Made by a program: the position numbers and the translations under genes
In this document: positions 54,926-64,000 of the stretch, piece by piece
How the letters are laid out: each line of letters begins with the position of its first letter
Numbering within the stretch: position 1 is the stretch's first letter
Notes under the pieces: model-generated
Told to the model about the DNA's origin: nothing
Databases searched by the model: none
What the model saw: only the letters and a program-made list of their open reading frames with translations
Source: Paracoccaceae bacterium
Lineage (GTDB): Bacteria > Pseudomonadota > Alphaproteobacteria > Rhodobacterales > Rhodobacteraceae
Reading direction: 5' to 3'
Length of the DNA stretch: 64,000 bases
Assembly: GCA_022843025.1 (NCBI GenBank)
Contig: JALHOL010000002.1
Coordinates: 462,394-526,393 of the forward strand

Positions 54926-57361
54926 ATGACCGACTCAGGCCCCCTGCCCATCGACGATGCCCTGCCCGCCCTGCGGGCAGCGCTTTCCGCGCGCGGCATG
55001 GCGGTGTTGCAGGCCCCCCCCGGCGCGGGCAAGACAACCCGCGTGCCGCTCGACATTCTCGCCGCCGATCTGGTCAAAGGCCGCATCCTGATGCTGGAAC
55101 CCCGCCGCCTTGCCGCCCGCGCCGCGGCAGAACGGATGGCGGAAACGCTGGGCCAATCCGCGGGTCAAACGGTCGGCTACCGCATGCGCGGCGAGGCGAA
55201 GGTCAGCCCCGCCACGCGGATCGAGGTGGTCACCGAAGGCATCCTCACCCGAATGATCCAGTCCGACCCCGGCCTTGATGGCATCGGCGCGGTGATCTTT
55301 GACGAATTCCACGAACGCAGCCTGAATGCCGATCTGGGCCTTGCCCTCTGCCTCGAAATCCGCAGCGCCCTGCGCGATGACCTGATCCTTCTGGTCATGT
55401 CGGCCACGTTGGACGCCGCCCCTGTCGCTCGCCTGATGGGCGATGCACCCATGGTCACGTCCGAGGGCCGCGCCTTCCCGGTGGAAACCCGCTGGCTGCC
55501 CCGCCCCCCGGACGCCTCGCTCCGGTATGAGGCCGCGATGGCCAACCTGATCCAGCAGGCATGGGAGGAAACGGATCAGGGCGGCATCCTGTGCTTCCTG
55601 CCCGGTGAAGGCGAAATTCGCCGCGTGGAAGCCGCCCTTACCCCCCGCCTGCCACCCGGTATGGTGATCCGCCCTCTGTTCGGCGCGATGGATTTCACCG
55701 CCCAGCGCGCGGCGCTTGCCCCCGTGCCGGGGCGCAAGATCGTGCTGGCCACCTCCATCGCGGAAACCTCGCTCACCATTCCCGATATCCGCGTCGTGGT
55801 GGATGGCGGCCGTGCCCGCCGCGCACGCTTTGACGCGCCCTCTGGCATGTCGCGCCTTGTGACCGAACGCGTGACAAAGGCCGAAGCGGAACAGCGGCGC
55901 GGCCGCGCCGGACGCGTGGCCCCCGGCACCTGCTACCGCCTCTGGACCAAGGGCGAAGAAGGCGGCCTGTCCGCCTTCCCCCCGGCCGAGATTGAGGCCG
56001 CCGACCTTACCCCCCTTGCCCTTGAACTCGCCCTCTGGGGCGGGGCCGACCTGCCCTTCCTCACGCCCCCCCATCCCGGCGTGCTGGCCGAGGCGCAGGC
56101 CCTGCTGGCCGATCTTGGCGCGCTGGATCGGGAAGGCCGCATCACTGACCATGGCAAGCGCCTTGCCACCCTGCCGCTGCATCCCCGCCTTGGCCATATG
56201 CTGGCCATCGCAGGCCCCGCTGCCGCCCCCCTTGCCGCCCTGCTGGCCGAACGTGACCCGCTGCGTGGCGACCCGCCCGATCTGACCACCCGCCTCAAGG
56301 CCATCGACCGCCCCCCGCCACAGGCCCACCGCCCCACCATCGACCGCATCCGGGATGAGGCGAAACGCCTCTCCCGCGCCATCCCCCAGGGCACACAAGA
56401 CGGCCTGTCCCCCGCGCAGATGGCAGCGCTGGCCTACCCCGACCGGATTGGCCTGCGCCGCAAGGGCGACGCCCCGCGCTGGGTGCTGTCGGGCGGCAAG
56501 GGCGCGGCCATGGCCGCAGGCCTGCCCCTGTCGGGCGCCAGGCTGATCGTCGCCACCGATCTGGACGGCGACCCGCGCGAGGCGACGATCCGGCAGGCAA
56601 TCTCCATCACCGAGTCCGAATTGCGCGCCGTGTTTGCCGACCGCATCCGCTGGCACGACCTCTGCGAATGGTCGCGCCGCGAAGGGCGCGTGCTCGCCCG
56701 CCGTCAGGAACGGCTGGGCGCGCTGGTGCTGGATGATCGGATCTGGCCCGACGCCCCGGCCGAGGCGATGGCCCGCGCCGCGCTTGACGGCATACGCCAG
56801 CTTGGCCTGCCCTGGACCGCCGCCGCCCGCCGCCTGCGCGCCCGCGTGGAACTGGCCCGCGGCGGTGGCACAGACTTTCCCGACATGACCGATGCGGCGC
56901 TGATCGCGACGCTGGAAGATTGGCTCCTCCCCCATCTGGGCCGCGCCAGAACCGAAGCCGACCTTCGCGCTTTCGACACGACCAACGCGCTCAAGGCCGT
57001 GCTGGATTGGGACCAGACCCAGCGCCTCGATACGCTGGTGCCCGCCCATTTCGACACCCCCCTCGGCCGCCATGTGCCGATTGATTACGATGGCGAGGCC
57101 CCGGCAATCGAAGTGCGCTTGCAGGAAATGTTTGGCGTCACCCGCCACCCGGTCGTGGGCGCGGCACGCCTGCCGCTGCGCATCACGCTTCTCTCGCCCG
57201 GCCAGCGCCCGGTGCAGGTGACGATGGACCTGCCCCGCTTCTGGGCGACGTCTTATGCCGATGTGCGCAAGGACATGCGCGGGGCATACCCGCGCCACCC
57301 TTGGCCCGAAGACCCGACCGTGGCCGAACCCACCCTGCGCGCCAAACCCCGCGGCACCTGA
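54926..57361 (+). CDS. hrpB: ATP-dependent RNA helicase HrpB
   Basis: 811 residues. Walker A PPGAGKTTRVPL (about 30), DEFHERSLNADL, SATLDAAPV, SIAETSLTIP, QRRGRAGR, and the HrpB-specific C-terminal domain ending near PWPEDPTVAEPTLRAKPRGT. DExH helicase of unknown RNA target. AAGGGG precedes the ATG. AT-rich hairpins start six bases after its stop. Confidence 0.95.
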   Translation: MTDSGPLPIDDALPALRAALSARGMAVLQAPPGAGKTTRVPLDILAADLVKGRILMLEPRRLAARAAAERMAETLGQSAGQTVGYRMRGEAKVSPATRIEVVTEGILTRMIQSDPGLDGIGAVIFDEFHERSLNADLGLALCLEIRSALRDDLILLVMSATLDAAPVARLMGDAPMVTSEGRAFPVETRWLPRPPDASLRYEAAMANLIQQAWEETDQGGILCFLPGEGEIRRVEAALTPRLPPGMVIRPLFGAMDFTAQRAALAPVPGRKIVLATSIAETSLTIPDIRVVVDGGRARRARFDAPSGMSRLVTERVTKAEAEQRRGRAGRVAPGTCYRLWTKGEEGGLSAFPPAEIEAADLTPLALELALWGGADLPFLTPPHPGVLAEAQALLADLGALDREGRITDHGKRLATLPLHPRLGHMLAIAGPAAAPLAALLAERDPLRGDPPDLTTRLKAIDRPPPQAHRPTIDRIRDEAKRLSRAIPQGTQDGLSPAQMAALAYPDRIGLRRKGDAPRWVLSGGKGAAMAAGLPLSGARLIVATDLDGDPREATIRQAISITESELRAVFADRIRWHDLCEWSRREGRVLARRQERLGALVLDDRIWPDAPAEAMARAALDGIRQLGLPWTAAARRLRARVELARGGGTDFPDMTDAALIATLEDWLLPHLGRARTEADLRAFDTTNALKAVLDWDQTQRLDTLVPAHFDTPLGRHVPIDYDGEAPAIEVRLQEMFGVTRHPVVGAARLPLRITLLSPGQRPVQVTMDLPRFWATSYADVRKDMRGAYPRHPWPEDPTVAEPTLRAKPRGT

Positions 57362-57366
57362 TCGCA

Positions 57367-57464
57367 CGATTTTTCTGCGAAAAATCACGATCAGATCCGT
57401 CTGTAAGGGATTGGCCACCGATCTTTGCAGAAGATCGTCCCTTCTGAAATTTCGCAGAAATTTC
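57367..57464. repeat. three AT-rich hairpins, locus 3
   Basis: GATTTTT/AAAAATC (57368-57386), CGATCTT/AAGATCG (57419-57437) and GAAATTTC/GAAATTTC (57446-57464), all perfect, directly after hrpB. Confidence 0.75.
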
Positions 57465-57629
57465 GCAAGGCGCGCGCGACGGCACCCTTACAGGCCAGAG
57501 TCAGGGGCCAGAGTCATGGGCCTGAGTTATAAGCCCGAAACGCGCTGTAACGAAACGTCAACGCATCGCCCCTTTCGCCGGGCCAGCCGCTCGCTTATGC
57601 AACAAGCCGACCTGTCCGGAGCGTTTTCG

Positions 57630-58811
57630 ATGACCGACCTGCACATCACCCGCCGTGGCCGCTGGGCAGTTTCGGCCATGTTCCTGGCCAATGGCTTTGT
57701 CATGGGGGCCTGGGCGCCGCAGATCCCGCTCCTGCTGCCGCGCCATCAGATCACCGAGGCGACGCTGGGCCTGCTGATCCTTGTCCTCGGCCTTGGCGCC
57801 ATCGGGGCTATGCTCTTTTCCGGCCGGTTGATCGAGATATTTGGCGCGCGCCGCGTGCTGCGCGTCTTTGCCCTGTCCATCCTGCCCGCGCTGCCGCTGG
57901 TGGTTTTCGCGCCCAACCTGATGCTGCTGATCCCGGCCATGGCGCTGTTCGGGGCGACGCTTGGCTCTATGGATGTGGTGATGAACGCCCATGCGGTAGA
58001 GGTGGAACGCAGGCTGGGCCGCGCCGTCATGTCTTCGCTCCATGGATTCTGGAGCGTGGGCGGCTTTCTTGGCGGTGCCGGCGGCGGCTGGCTGTTGGCC
58101 CATCTCGGGGCCGGGGGGCAGGCGCTCTGGGCCGCGGGCATGGCCGCGCTGGCGGTGTTGGTGGCAATGCCCTTCCTTGCCCCCGATGACGCGCGCCCCG
58201 TCCTTGCCCCCGGTGCCACACCCGAACGGGCGCAGCTCGTGCCGCGCGCGGCTTCAGTCTGGATCCTCGGGCTGCTGGCGCTGTTCTGCATGGTGCCCGA
58301 AGGTGCGGTGCTGGATTGGGCCGCGCTCTATGTGCGTCAGGAACTGGGGGCCGAGGTGGCGCGCTCCGGTCTTGCCTTCGCCTTCTTCTCTGCCGCCATG
58401 GCCATCATGCGCTTTGCGGGCGATGGCGTGCGCAACCGCTTTGGCGCGGTGGCCACGCTGCGTTGGTCAGGGCTGATCGCTTCGGTCGGGCTGATGGGCG
58501 CGGCGCTGGCCCCGAATGAGGTGGCAGCACTGGCGGGCTTCTTCTTGGCAGGTCTGGGTGTCGCCAACATGATGCCGATCATGTTCTCTGCCGCTGGAAA
58601 CCTGCCCGGCATGTCGCCCGGCGCGGGGATCGCGGCCGTGTCGATGATGGCCTATTCCGGCATCCTCGTCGCGCCTTCGGCCATCGGCTTTGTCGCCGAA
58701 CATGTGGGTTTCCGGCTTACCTATGGCGCGCTGGCGGTGCTGCTGGTGGTGGTGGCGCTCATGGCCCGCCGCTCGGCCCCGGCCGATGGCCTGCGCCCCG
58801 TCCCCGCCTGA
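57630..58811 (+). CDS. MFS transporter (YbjJ-like)
   Basis: 393 residues from ATG 57630 (CCGGAG eight bases before). Twelve membrane segments; motifs ANGFVMGAWAPQIPLLL, MDVVMNAHAVEVERRLGRAVMSSLHGFWSVGG are typical of the YbjJ/inner-membrane sugar-efflux-like MFS. Substrate unknown. Convergent with the isochorismatase gene. Confidence 0.88.
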   Translation: MTDLHITRRGRWAVSAMFLANGFVMGAWAPQIPLLLPRHQITEATLGLLILVLGLGAIGAMLFSGRLIEIFGARRVLRVFALSILPALPLVVFAPNLMLLIPAMALFGATLGSMDVVMNAHAVEVERRLGRAVMSSLHGFWSVGGFLGGAGGGWLLAHLGAGGQALWAAGMAALAVLVAMPFLAPDDARPVLAPGATPERAQLVPRAASVWILGLLALFCMVPEGAVLDWAALYVRQELGAEVARSGLAFAFFSAAMAIMRFAGDGVRNRFGAVATLRWSGLIASVGLMGAALAPNEVAALAGFFLAGLGVANMMPIMFSAAGNLPGMSPGAGIAAVSMMAYSGILVAPSAIGFVAEHVGFRLTYGALAVLLVVVALMARRSAPADGLRPVPA

Positions 58812-58824
58812 TCGTCCCCCCTGA

Positions 58825-59376
58825 TCAGGCGGCGATCACCGCCGCCACCTCATCGGCCCGCAGCACGCGCGCAAAATCCGCGCCCAGCACGGCCAGCGTC
58901 ATGCGCAAGATATCCCGCGCATCCAGCCGCCCGCCATCCAGCGCCGCAAGGTCAAAGGCCAGCAGCGCATCCCCGGGCAGCAGCACCGCGAACCCAAGGT
59001 CTGACGCCGACCGCACGGTCGATGTCACGCAAAAGGCCGCCACCGCACCCACCACGACGACGCGCTCCACCCCCATCTGCCGCAACAGCGCCTCAAGCCC
59101 CGTCCCGGCAAAGGCCGAAGACCGGGATTTCCACAACACCGCCTCCCCCGCCACAGGCAGGGCGCAGCGCATCGGCTGCCCCCCCGGCAGATCGCGCGCA
59201 AAGGGCGTGCCGGGCTCATCGTGGAACACATGCACCACGGGCCAGCCCTGCCCCCGAAACAGCGCCAGCAACGCCGCGACATGCGCCTCGGCCTGCGGAT
59301 TGGCCTGCTGGCGGCCTGCCGCGATCCGATCGGCCATACCCATCTGCATGTCGATGGAAAGCAGCGCGGTCTTCAT
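58825..59376 (-). CDS. isochorismatase-family hydrolase
   Basis: 183 residues. The Asp-Lys-Cys triad is seen in ALLSIDMQMGM (Asp about 9), VLWKSRSSAFAGT (Lys) and AVAAFCVTSTVRSA (Cys). Cysteine-hydrolase family, possibly a nicotinamidase-like amidase. It starts four bases after the DUF1993 stop. Confidence 0.88.
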   Translation of the reverse strand: MKTALLSIDMQMGMADRIAAGRQQANPQAEAHVAALLALFRGQGWPVVHVFHDEPGTPFARDLPGGQPMRCALPVAGEAVLWKSRSSAFAGTGLEALLRQMGVERVVVVGAVAAFCVTSTVRSASDLGFAVLLPGDALLAFDLAALDGGRLDARDILRMTLAVLGADFARVLRADEVAAVIAA

Positions 59377-59380
59377 TCGC

Positions 59381-59875
59381 TTACGCTGCACCCATGTAAT
59401 CGCCCTTGCCCAACTCCACCCCGTTGTGGCGCAGGATGTTGTAGGCCGTGGTCAGGTGGAAATGGAACTGCGGCAGCGAATAGAGGTTCAGGAAATTCTC
59501 GCCACTTAGCGTGACCTCTTGCCCCCGCATCTTCAGCGTGATCGCCCGCGTCTCGGCCCCGTCATAGCGGGCAGGCTCGAACCCCGCCATATAGCCCCGC
59601 GCCGCGCGGATGCGGTCCTGCAATTCGGCGAAGGTGATTTCGGTATCGGGAAAACTTTTCGGCTCCTCCCCCGCCAACCGCGCCGCCGCGCGGGCGGCGA
59701 AATCGCAGGCCAGTTGCACCTGCCGGACGAAGGGGAACATGTCAGGGTAAAGCCGGAAGGTCAGCATCGCCTCAGGCTTGATATTGCGCGCCGCACAATG
59801 CGCCTCGGCCTTGGTCAGGATGGTGGACAGGTTGGCAAGGAAACGGTCGTAAACGGCGACGGAACGGTGATGCAT
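59381..59875 (-). CDS. DUF1993 protein
   Basis: 164 residues. Helical, with FRLYPDMFPFVRQVQLACDFAA and the C-terminal FLNLYSLPQFHFHLTTAYNILRHNGV, the DUF1993 marks. Likely a DinB-like helical bundle; function unknown. Sits between the WYL regulator and isochorismatase genes. Confidence 0.88.
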   Translation of the reverse strand: MHHRSVAVYDRFLANLSTILTKAEAHCAARNIKPEAMLTFRLYPDMFPFVRQVQLACDFAARAAARLAGEEPKSFPDTEITFAELQDRIRAARGYMAGFEPARYDGAETRAITLKMRGQEVTLSGENFLNLYSLPQFHFHLTTAYNILRHNGVELGKGDYMGAA

Positions 59876-59927
59876 GGCGGGGTCCTTGATGGGGTTGGTG
59901 CGACCGTCTGCCCGTCAAGGCCCCGTG

Positions 59928-60731
59928 TCAACAGCCGTCCTCGGCATCGGGGTTGCCCCTCATCTCGCCCGTTTCGATATCCCAACGCTCGTCCCCCCCG
60001 GGATCGAAGTGCCGCCAGTCGCGCAAAAGCGCATTGCGCGACTTGGGCACAGACGGACCGATCTGCGGTGCGGCAATCTGGTCGATGCGAAAGGTCCGGA
60101 ACGCCTGACGCAGGGTGCAAAAGGCCAGAAGGCACACCCCATGATGCGTCAGGCCCAAGGGCCAGACCTCGCGCGCGGACCTCGCACTATCCGATGCCGT
60201 ATAGATGAAGCCAAGGACGCGGCCATCGCGCAGGGCGGCAAGAACCGCCGCGCGCACCGGGCTGCCCGAACGGTCATCCGCCGCCATAACGGGGGGCAAA
60301 AGCGACAACTCGCCCCCCGCCAGCGCGACAAGCCGGCTGCGGGTGGCGGGCGTCAACGCCTCCATCACCTGATGCAGCAGGTCCGCCGCATCGCCCAGCA
60401 TCGACCTGTCATGCCCGTGCTGCCGCACCGAACGGAGCGCGGTGACCAGCGTCGTCACCTCGTCGGATGTGGCCTGCAACACGATGCGTTCGGACCGCCC
60501 CGTCCAGATCAGGTGGTTGCGCGCCCACCATTCCATCGGCGCGCCTGCAGCAATCCAGCCATCCATCTCGGCCCGCAGATCGCGCCGCCGAAGACCCAAG
60601 GCCCGCGACAGCGCCCGTGTAAGGTGCAGCAGACCGTTCTGCGCCACCAGATCGTTCAGCAGCAGATGGCGCAAGCGGGCAGAGCTGGGAAACAGGGGTC
60701 TGGACGACACGGCAACACTCGCAAATGGCAA
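59928..60731 (-). CDS. HTH/WYL-domain regulator (YafY-like)
   Basis: 267 residues. A HTH region (about 22-65), then a WYL domain with REVWPLGLTHHGVCLLAFCTLR and FRTFRIDQI. It probably binds a ligand in WYL and controls the two downstream genes (DUF1993, isochorismatase), with which it is co-directional. Confidence 0.82.
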   Translation of the reverse strand: MPFASVAVSSRPLFPSSARLRHLLLNDLVAQNGLLHLTRALSRALGLRRRDLRAEMDGWIAAGAPMEWWARNHLIWTGRSERIVLQATSDEVTTLVTALRSVRQHGHDRSMLGDAADLLHQVMEALTPATRSRLVALAGGELSLLPPVMAADDRSGSPVRAAVLAALRDGRVLGFIYTASDSARSAREVWPLGLTHHGVCLLAFCTLRQAFRTFRIDQIAAPQIGPSVPKSRNALLRDWRHFDPGGDERWDIETGEMRGNPDAEDGC

Positions 60732-60753
60732 AACAGATCAGGACGCGCACCCC

Positions 60754-60795
60754 AAATTTCTTCGAAGAAATTTGCAAAAATCTTCGAAGATTTTT
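60754..60795. repeat. two tandem 20-base palindromes, locus 4
   Basis: AAATTTCTTCGAAGAAATTT (60754-60773) and AAAAATCTTCGAAGATTTTT (60776-60795), both perfect, starting four bases after the argF stop. They likely end argF transcription. Confidence 0.85.
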
Positions 60796-60798
60796 GGC

Positions 60799-61725
60799 TC
60801 ACACCCCCAGACACCAGCGCATCACCGCCTTTTGCGCGTGCAGGCGGTTTTCGGCCTCGTCAAAGATCACCGAATGCGGGCCGTCCATCACCGCGCTTGT
60901 CGCCTCATCGTTGCGGTGCGCGGGCAGGCAATGCATGAACAGGCTGTCGGGCTTTGCGCGGCTCATCAGCTGTTCGTTCACCTGATAGGGGCGCAGCTGG
61001 TTGTGGCGGCGTTCCTTGGCCGATTCCGGATCGTGCATCGACACCCAGGTGTCGGTCACCACCAGATCAGCCCCTTCCACCGCCGTGAACGGATCGCGCT
61101 GGATCGTCACCTTGCTGCCCTTGCCCCGGGCGAACTCCACGAACTTTTCCTCTGGGTCCAGCGTTTCCGGCCCCGTGAAGGTGAAATCAAAGCCAAACTG
61201 CCCCGCCGCATGCAGAAAGCTCGCCGCGACATTGTTGCCATCACCGCACCACACCACTTTTTTCCCCGCGATGGGGCCGCGATGTTCCTCATAGGTCATC
61301 ACATCGGCCATGATCTGGCAGGGATGGGTGCGGTTGGTCAGCCCGTTGATCACCGGCACCGTGGCATGTTCCGCCATCTCCAGCAGCGTCGCCTCTTCAA
61401 ACGTGCGGATCATGATCAGATCCACATAGCGCGACAGCACCCGCGCCGTATCGGCAATCGTCTCGCCATGGCCCAGCTGCATTTCCTTGCCCGACAGGAC
61501 CATCGTCTCGCCGCCCATCTGGCGCACGCCTACATCGAAACTCACGCGAGTCCGGGTCGAGGGCTTCTCGAAAATCAGCGCCACCATCCGCCCCTTCAAG
61601 GGCTGGTCATCATCCGGCGCGCCGCGCGGGCGGCCATTGCGGGCTGATTTCATCGCATGGGCGTTGTCGATCATCGCCCGCAGCTCGGCCGCGTCGGTCT
61701 TGTGGATATCAAGGAAGTGTTTCAT
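60799..61725 (-). CDS. argF: ornithine carbamoyltransferase
   Basis: 308 residues. Carbamoyl phosphate motif [12 protein letters not shown] (about 53-60), HPCQIMADV (about 134), and the ornithine loop [12 protein letters not shown] (about 267). Converts ornithine to citrulline. It follows the GNAT gene (42-base gap) and argD. Confidence 0.97.
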   Translation of the reverse strand: MKHFLDIHKTDAAELRAMIDNAHAMKSARNGRPRGAPDDDQPLKGRMVALIFEKPSTRTRVSFDVGVRQMGGETMVLSGKEMQLGHGETIADTARVLSRYVDLIMIRTFEEATLLEMAEHATVPVINGLTNRTHPCQIMADVMTYEEHRGPIAGKKVVWCGDGNNVAASFLHAAGQFGFDFTFTGPETLDPEEKFVEFARGKGSKVTIQRDPFTAVEGADLVVTDTWVSMHDPESAKERRHNQLRPYQVNEQLMSRAKPDSLFMHCLPAHRNDEATSAVMDGPHSVIFDEAENRLHAQKAVMRWCLGV

Positions 61726-61767
61726 GTCATTTCGCTTTTAGGGGGCTAAGCCCCAAGATGGGTGGTT

Positions 61768-62280
61768 TCACCAAGAGGAAGAGGCGGGATCGAATTCCAT
61801 AACAACAACCGGATCACCATCCTCGCAGGGCGCGATGCCGCGCGGCACGAAACCCGCTCGGAGGTAGCAGCGCACAGCGCGTTCATTGTCGGGGCTGGGG
61901 TCGATGACCACCGCTGTTGCCCCCGCCGCCATCAGGTCGCGGCAGCGCTGGTGCAGATAGCGCGGCGCATGGCCCTGCCCCAGAAAGGCCGGATCGCCAA
62001 GGAATGTATCCACCCCCCGCGCGGCGGGCGGAAACCCGGCAAACTGCGGCGCGCCCCAATGATGCGCGGGGTAATCCTGCACATAGGCAAAGGGCAGGTC
62101 CCCCAATGCGACAAGGCGCATGTCGGTCGGGCCATCGTCAATGTCCTCGTCGATCAGCACGATTTCTTCCTCCGGGTCGCCCCACCACGCCCGCACATGG
62201 GGCTGGGCCAGCCAGCCCCGCAGCAGCGGGTAATCGGCGCGGGTCACCCGCGGGAAGGTATAGGCCTCATGCGGCGACAT
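61768..62280 (-). CDS. GNAT acetyltransferase, AAC(6')-like
   Basis: 170 residues. The AAC(6')/Acetyltransf_8 pattern is [49 protein letters not shown] (motif A) and [14 protein letters not shown]. Its start overlaps the argD stop by 14 bases, so it is part of the arg operon. Substrate unknown. Confidence 0.85.
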   Translation of the reverse strand: MSPHEAYTFPRVTRADYPLLRGWLAQPHVRAWWGDPEEEIVLIDEDIDDGPTDMRLVALGDLPFAYVQDYPAHHWGAPQFAGFPPAARGVDTFLGDPAFLGQGHAPRYLHQRCRDLMAAGATAVVIDPSPDNERAVRCYLRAGFVPRGIAPCEDGDPVVVMEFDPASSSW

Positions 62281-63451
62281 CGGCCTTCACCCGTTGGGCG
62301 GCGCGGTCCAGCCGCGCCACGGCCTCGGTGATATCCGCATCCGTGATGTTCAGCGCAGGCAACAGGCGCAGCACGTTATCCGCCGCCGGCACCGTCAGCA
62401 GATGCTCGCCGTAAGCCGCCTTCACCACATCCGTATTCGGCGCGCGGCATTTCAGGCCCATGATCAGGCCCTGCCCCCGCACCGCCTCGAACACCTCGGG
62501 ATGGCTGGCGACCAACCCCTCCAGCCCCTGACGGAAGCGCGCGCCCTTGGCCTTCACCGCATCAAGAAAGGCGTCGTCCGACACGATCTCCACCACCTTG
62601 GCCCCCACGGCGCAGCCCAGCGGGTTGCCGCCATAGGTGGACCCGTGCGATCCCGCCACCATGCCCACCGCCGCCGCCTCTGTTGCCAGAACCGCGCCCA
62701 GCGGGAAGCCGCCGCCGATCCCCTTGGCCACCATCATGATATCCGGCGTCACGCCCGACCATTCATGCGCGAACAGCCGCCCCGTCCGGCCCATGCCGCA
62801 TTGCACCTCATCGAGGATCATCAGCGCGCCGGACTCGTCACACAGATCGCGCAGGCCCTTCAGGCAGGCATCCGGCAACACGCGGATACCGCCTTCGCCC
62901 TGAATGGGTTCCACCATGATCGCCGCCGTCCGCGGCCCGATCGCCGCGCGCAACGCGTCATGGTCGCCGAATTTCAGATGCACGAAGCCCGGCATCAGGG
63001 GACCATATCCCTTGACCATCTTCTCCGACCCCGCCGCCGCGATGGCCCCGGTAGAGCGTCCATGGAAAGCCCCTTCGAAACAGAGGATCTCCACCCGCTC
63101 GGGCTGGCCTTTTTCGTACCAGTATTTCCGCGCCATCTTGATGGCCAGTTCCGCGGCTTCCGTCCCGGAATTGGTGAAGAACACCGTGTCGGCAAAGGTC
63201 CGGTCGACCAACATCTCGGCCAGCCGTTCCTGTTCGGGAATGCGGTACAGGTTCGACACATGCCACAGCTTGGCCGCCTGCGCGCTGATCACCTCGACCA
63301 GCGCAGGGTGGGCATGGCCCAGCGCGTTCACGGCAATCCCTGCGCCAAGGTCCAGGTATCGGCTGCCATCCTCGGCCACAAGCCAAGAGCCTTCGCCATG
63401 GGTAAAGGCAAGGGGGGCACGGTTATAAGTCGGCAGGACGGCAGAAATCAT
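62267..63451 (-). CDS. argD: acetylornithine aminotransferase
   Basis: 394 residues. Class III aminotransferase: [59 protein letters not shown], and the PLP Lys in [14 protein letters not shown] (about 242). Produces acetylornithine; may also act in lysine synthesis. Head of the argD-GNAT-argF operon. Confidence 0.95.
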   Translation of the reverse strand: MISAVLPTYNRAPLAFTHGEGSWLVAEDGSRYLDLGAGIAVNALGHAHPALVEVISAQAAKLWHVSNLYRIPEQERLAEMLVDRTFADTVFFTNSGTEAAELAIKMARKYWYEKGQPERVEILCFEGAFHGRSTGAIAAAGSEKMVKGYGPLMPGFVHLKFGDHDALRAAIGPRTAAIMVEPIQGEGGIRVLPDACLKGLRDLCDESGALMILDEVQCGMGRTGRLFAHEWSGVTPDIMMVAKGIGGGFPLGAVLATEAAAVGMVAGSHGSTYGGNPLGCAVGAKVVEIVSDDAFLDAVKAKGARFRQGLEGLVASHPEVFEAVRGQGLIMGLKCRAPNTDVVKAAYGEHLLTVPAADNVLRLLPALNITDADITEAVARLDRAAQRVKADVAA

Positions 63452-63687
63452 GGGTCATGTCCTTGAAGCGAAGCCCTAGCCGTAAAGGCCGGGCGGGTGC
63501 AAAGTCAACGATTGGTGGGGGGCGGCCCGCAGCTACGGGCCATGGCAACACGTCCGGCGCAATCAGCGTCGGCGTCGGGGCAGCGAAAAAGGCGCGGTCC
63601 AGTTGCTCATGCCGTAGGGGCATAAGGCAAAATCCGCGCCTTGAAAAGCCACAACTTCCGGCAGCGCTTGATCTTGCCACGTCCGTC

Positions 63688-63715
63688 TTGTATCCCGCAC
63701 TGTCCCGTCTAGAAT
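63688..63715 (+). promoter_or_regulatory. putative promoter of gcrA
   Basis: TTGTAT (63688-63693), 16-base spacer, TAGAAT (63710-63715), 31 bases before the gcrA start codon. Confidence 0.4.
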
Positions 63716-63745
63716 GGCGGGGAACCATCCACCAAAGGGGTTGTC

Positions 63746-64000
63746 ATGTCCTGGACCGATGAGCGCGTCGAGACGCTCAAGCGCATGTGGGCCGAAGGCC
63801 AGTCGGCCTCGCAGATCGCCAAGGAACTGGGCGGCGTCACCCGCAACGCGGTGATCGGCAAGGTCCATCGTCTTGGCCTGTCCAACCGCGTCGCCGGCGG
63901 CAAGGACGATGAGGAAGATACCCCCGTCGCCGCCGCCTCGGCCGCCAAGCCCGATCCCCGGCCCGAACCGGCCGCGCGCCCCGAACCCGCGGCGCGCACG
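63746..64000 (+). CDS. gcrA: cell-cycle regulator GcrA, 5' part
   Basis: First 85 residues, cut by the window end. MSWTDERVETLKRMWAEGQSASQIAKELGGVTRNAVIGKVHRLGL is the GcrA DNA-binding domain, followed by an Ala/Pro/Glu linker. GcrA acts with sigma-70 at GANTC sites methylated by CcrM. AAAGGGG precedes the ATG. Confidence 0.95.
   Translation, partial: MSWTDERVETLKRMWAEGQSASQIAKELGGVTRNAVIGKVHRLGLSNRVAGGKDDEEDTPVAAASAAKPDPRPEPAARPEPAART

Noticed and set aside
54935..57418. 827-codon open frame antisense to hrpB
   Set aside because: Shadow of hrpB; composition and lack of domains fit a GC artefact.
61768..62280. Aminoglycoside 6'-acetyltransferase resistance gene
   Set aside because: Fold similarity is generic; operon position inside arg genes argues for a metabolic role.

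Overview
The window is a GC-rich piece of an alphaproteobacterial chromosome, most likely from the Rhodobacterales (Rhodobacter/Gemmobacter/Tabrizicola-like). The basis is gene content: GcrA, an NDUFS4-type complex I subunit, DUF1127, PCu(A)C with DUF2946, an XpaC/TelA operon, and GatCA beside RNase P RNA. Almost all of it is dense, ordinary chromosome with short intergenic gaps. I see no rRNA, CRISPR array, insertion sequence, integrase or prophage.

Layout. 0-5.7 kb: hisN-like phosphatase, XRE regulator, quinone oxidoreductase, LysR, DUF1127, BI-1 membrane protein, GNAT, rpmG. 6.0-9.7 kb: minus-strand block gatC-gatA-lipoprotein-amidase-rnpB. 9.9-12.4 kb: UPF0173 hydrolase, tadA, rluB. 12.5-19.0 kb: a plus-strand operon of a 27-residue membrane peptide, two XpaC-like proteins, TelA, a DUF2927 lipoprotein, an SPFH-GYF protein and a zinc-ribbon membrane protein; this is the best candidate for an under-described system. 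19.5-34.5 kb: purC, sugar kinase/dtd, acyl-CoA synthetase, ABC exporter, a tightly overlapped HAD-hydrolase-dehydratase operon, two overlapping alpha/beta hydrolases, MFS, enolase-superfamily enzyme, cupin, RsuA-like synthase. 34.6-41.0 kb: DUF3775 gene with a probable C-terminal frameshift, CurA-like reductase, P-type ATPase, glycine-zipper lipoprotein, cupin, bactofilin-like membrane protein. 41.2-47.0 kb: tRNA-Arg(TCT), GNAT, NDUFS4-like, uvrB, membrane-tethered NYN nuclease, orphan ParA, two tiny lipoproteins. 47.1-48.3 kb: an AT-rich two-gene island of unknown function. 48.3-64 kb: lepA, LMW phosphatase, copper chaperone pair, rpmB, meaB, DUF3108, hrpB, MFS, isochorismatase/DUF1993/WYL operon, argF-GNAT-argD, and the 5' end of gcrA.

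How genes work together. The 12.5-19 kb operon resembles envelope-stress modules: TelA/XpaC plus an SPFH and dual-zinc-ribbon pair like Bacillus YdjI/YdjG. argD and argF (arginine synthesis) flank a GNAT. PCu(A)C and DUF2946 form a copper-handling pair. GatC and GatA need a GatB that is not in this window.

Non-coding structure stands out: a dispersed motif CTTCATCTTGGCCCAAATAC (six copies, one inverted pair), AT-rich perfect palindromes directly after stop codons (four loci), and single operator-like palindromes upstream of the sugar kinase, uvrB and parA genes. All assignments are from reading motifs and context; no database search was run.
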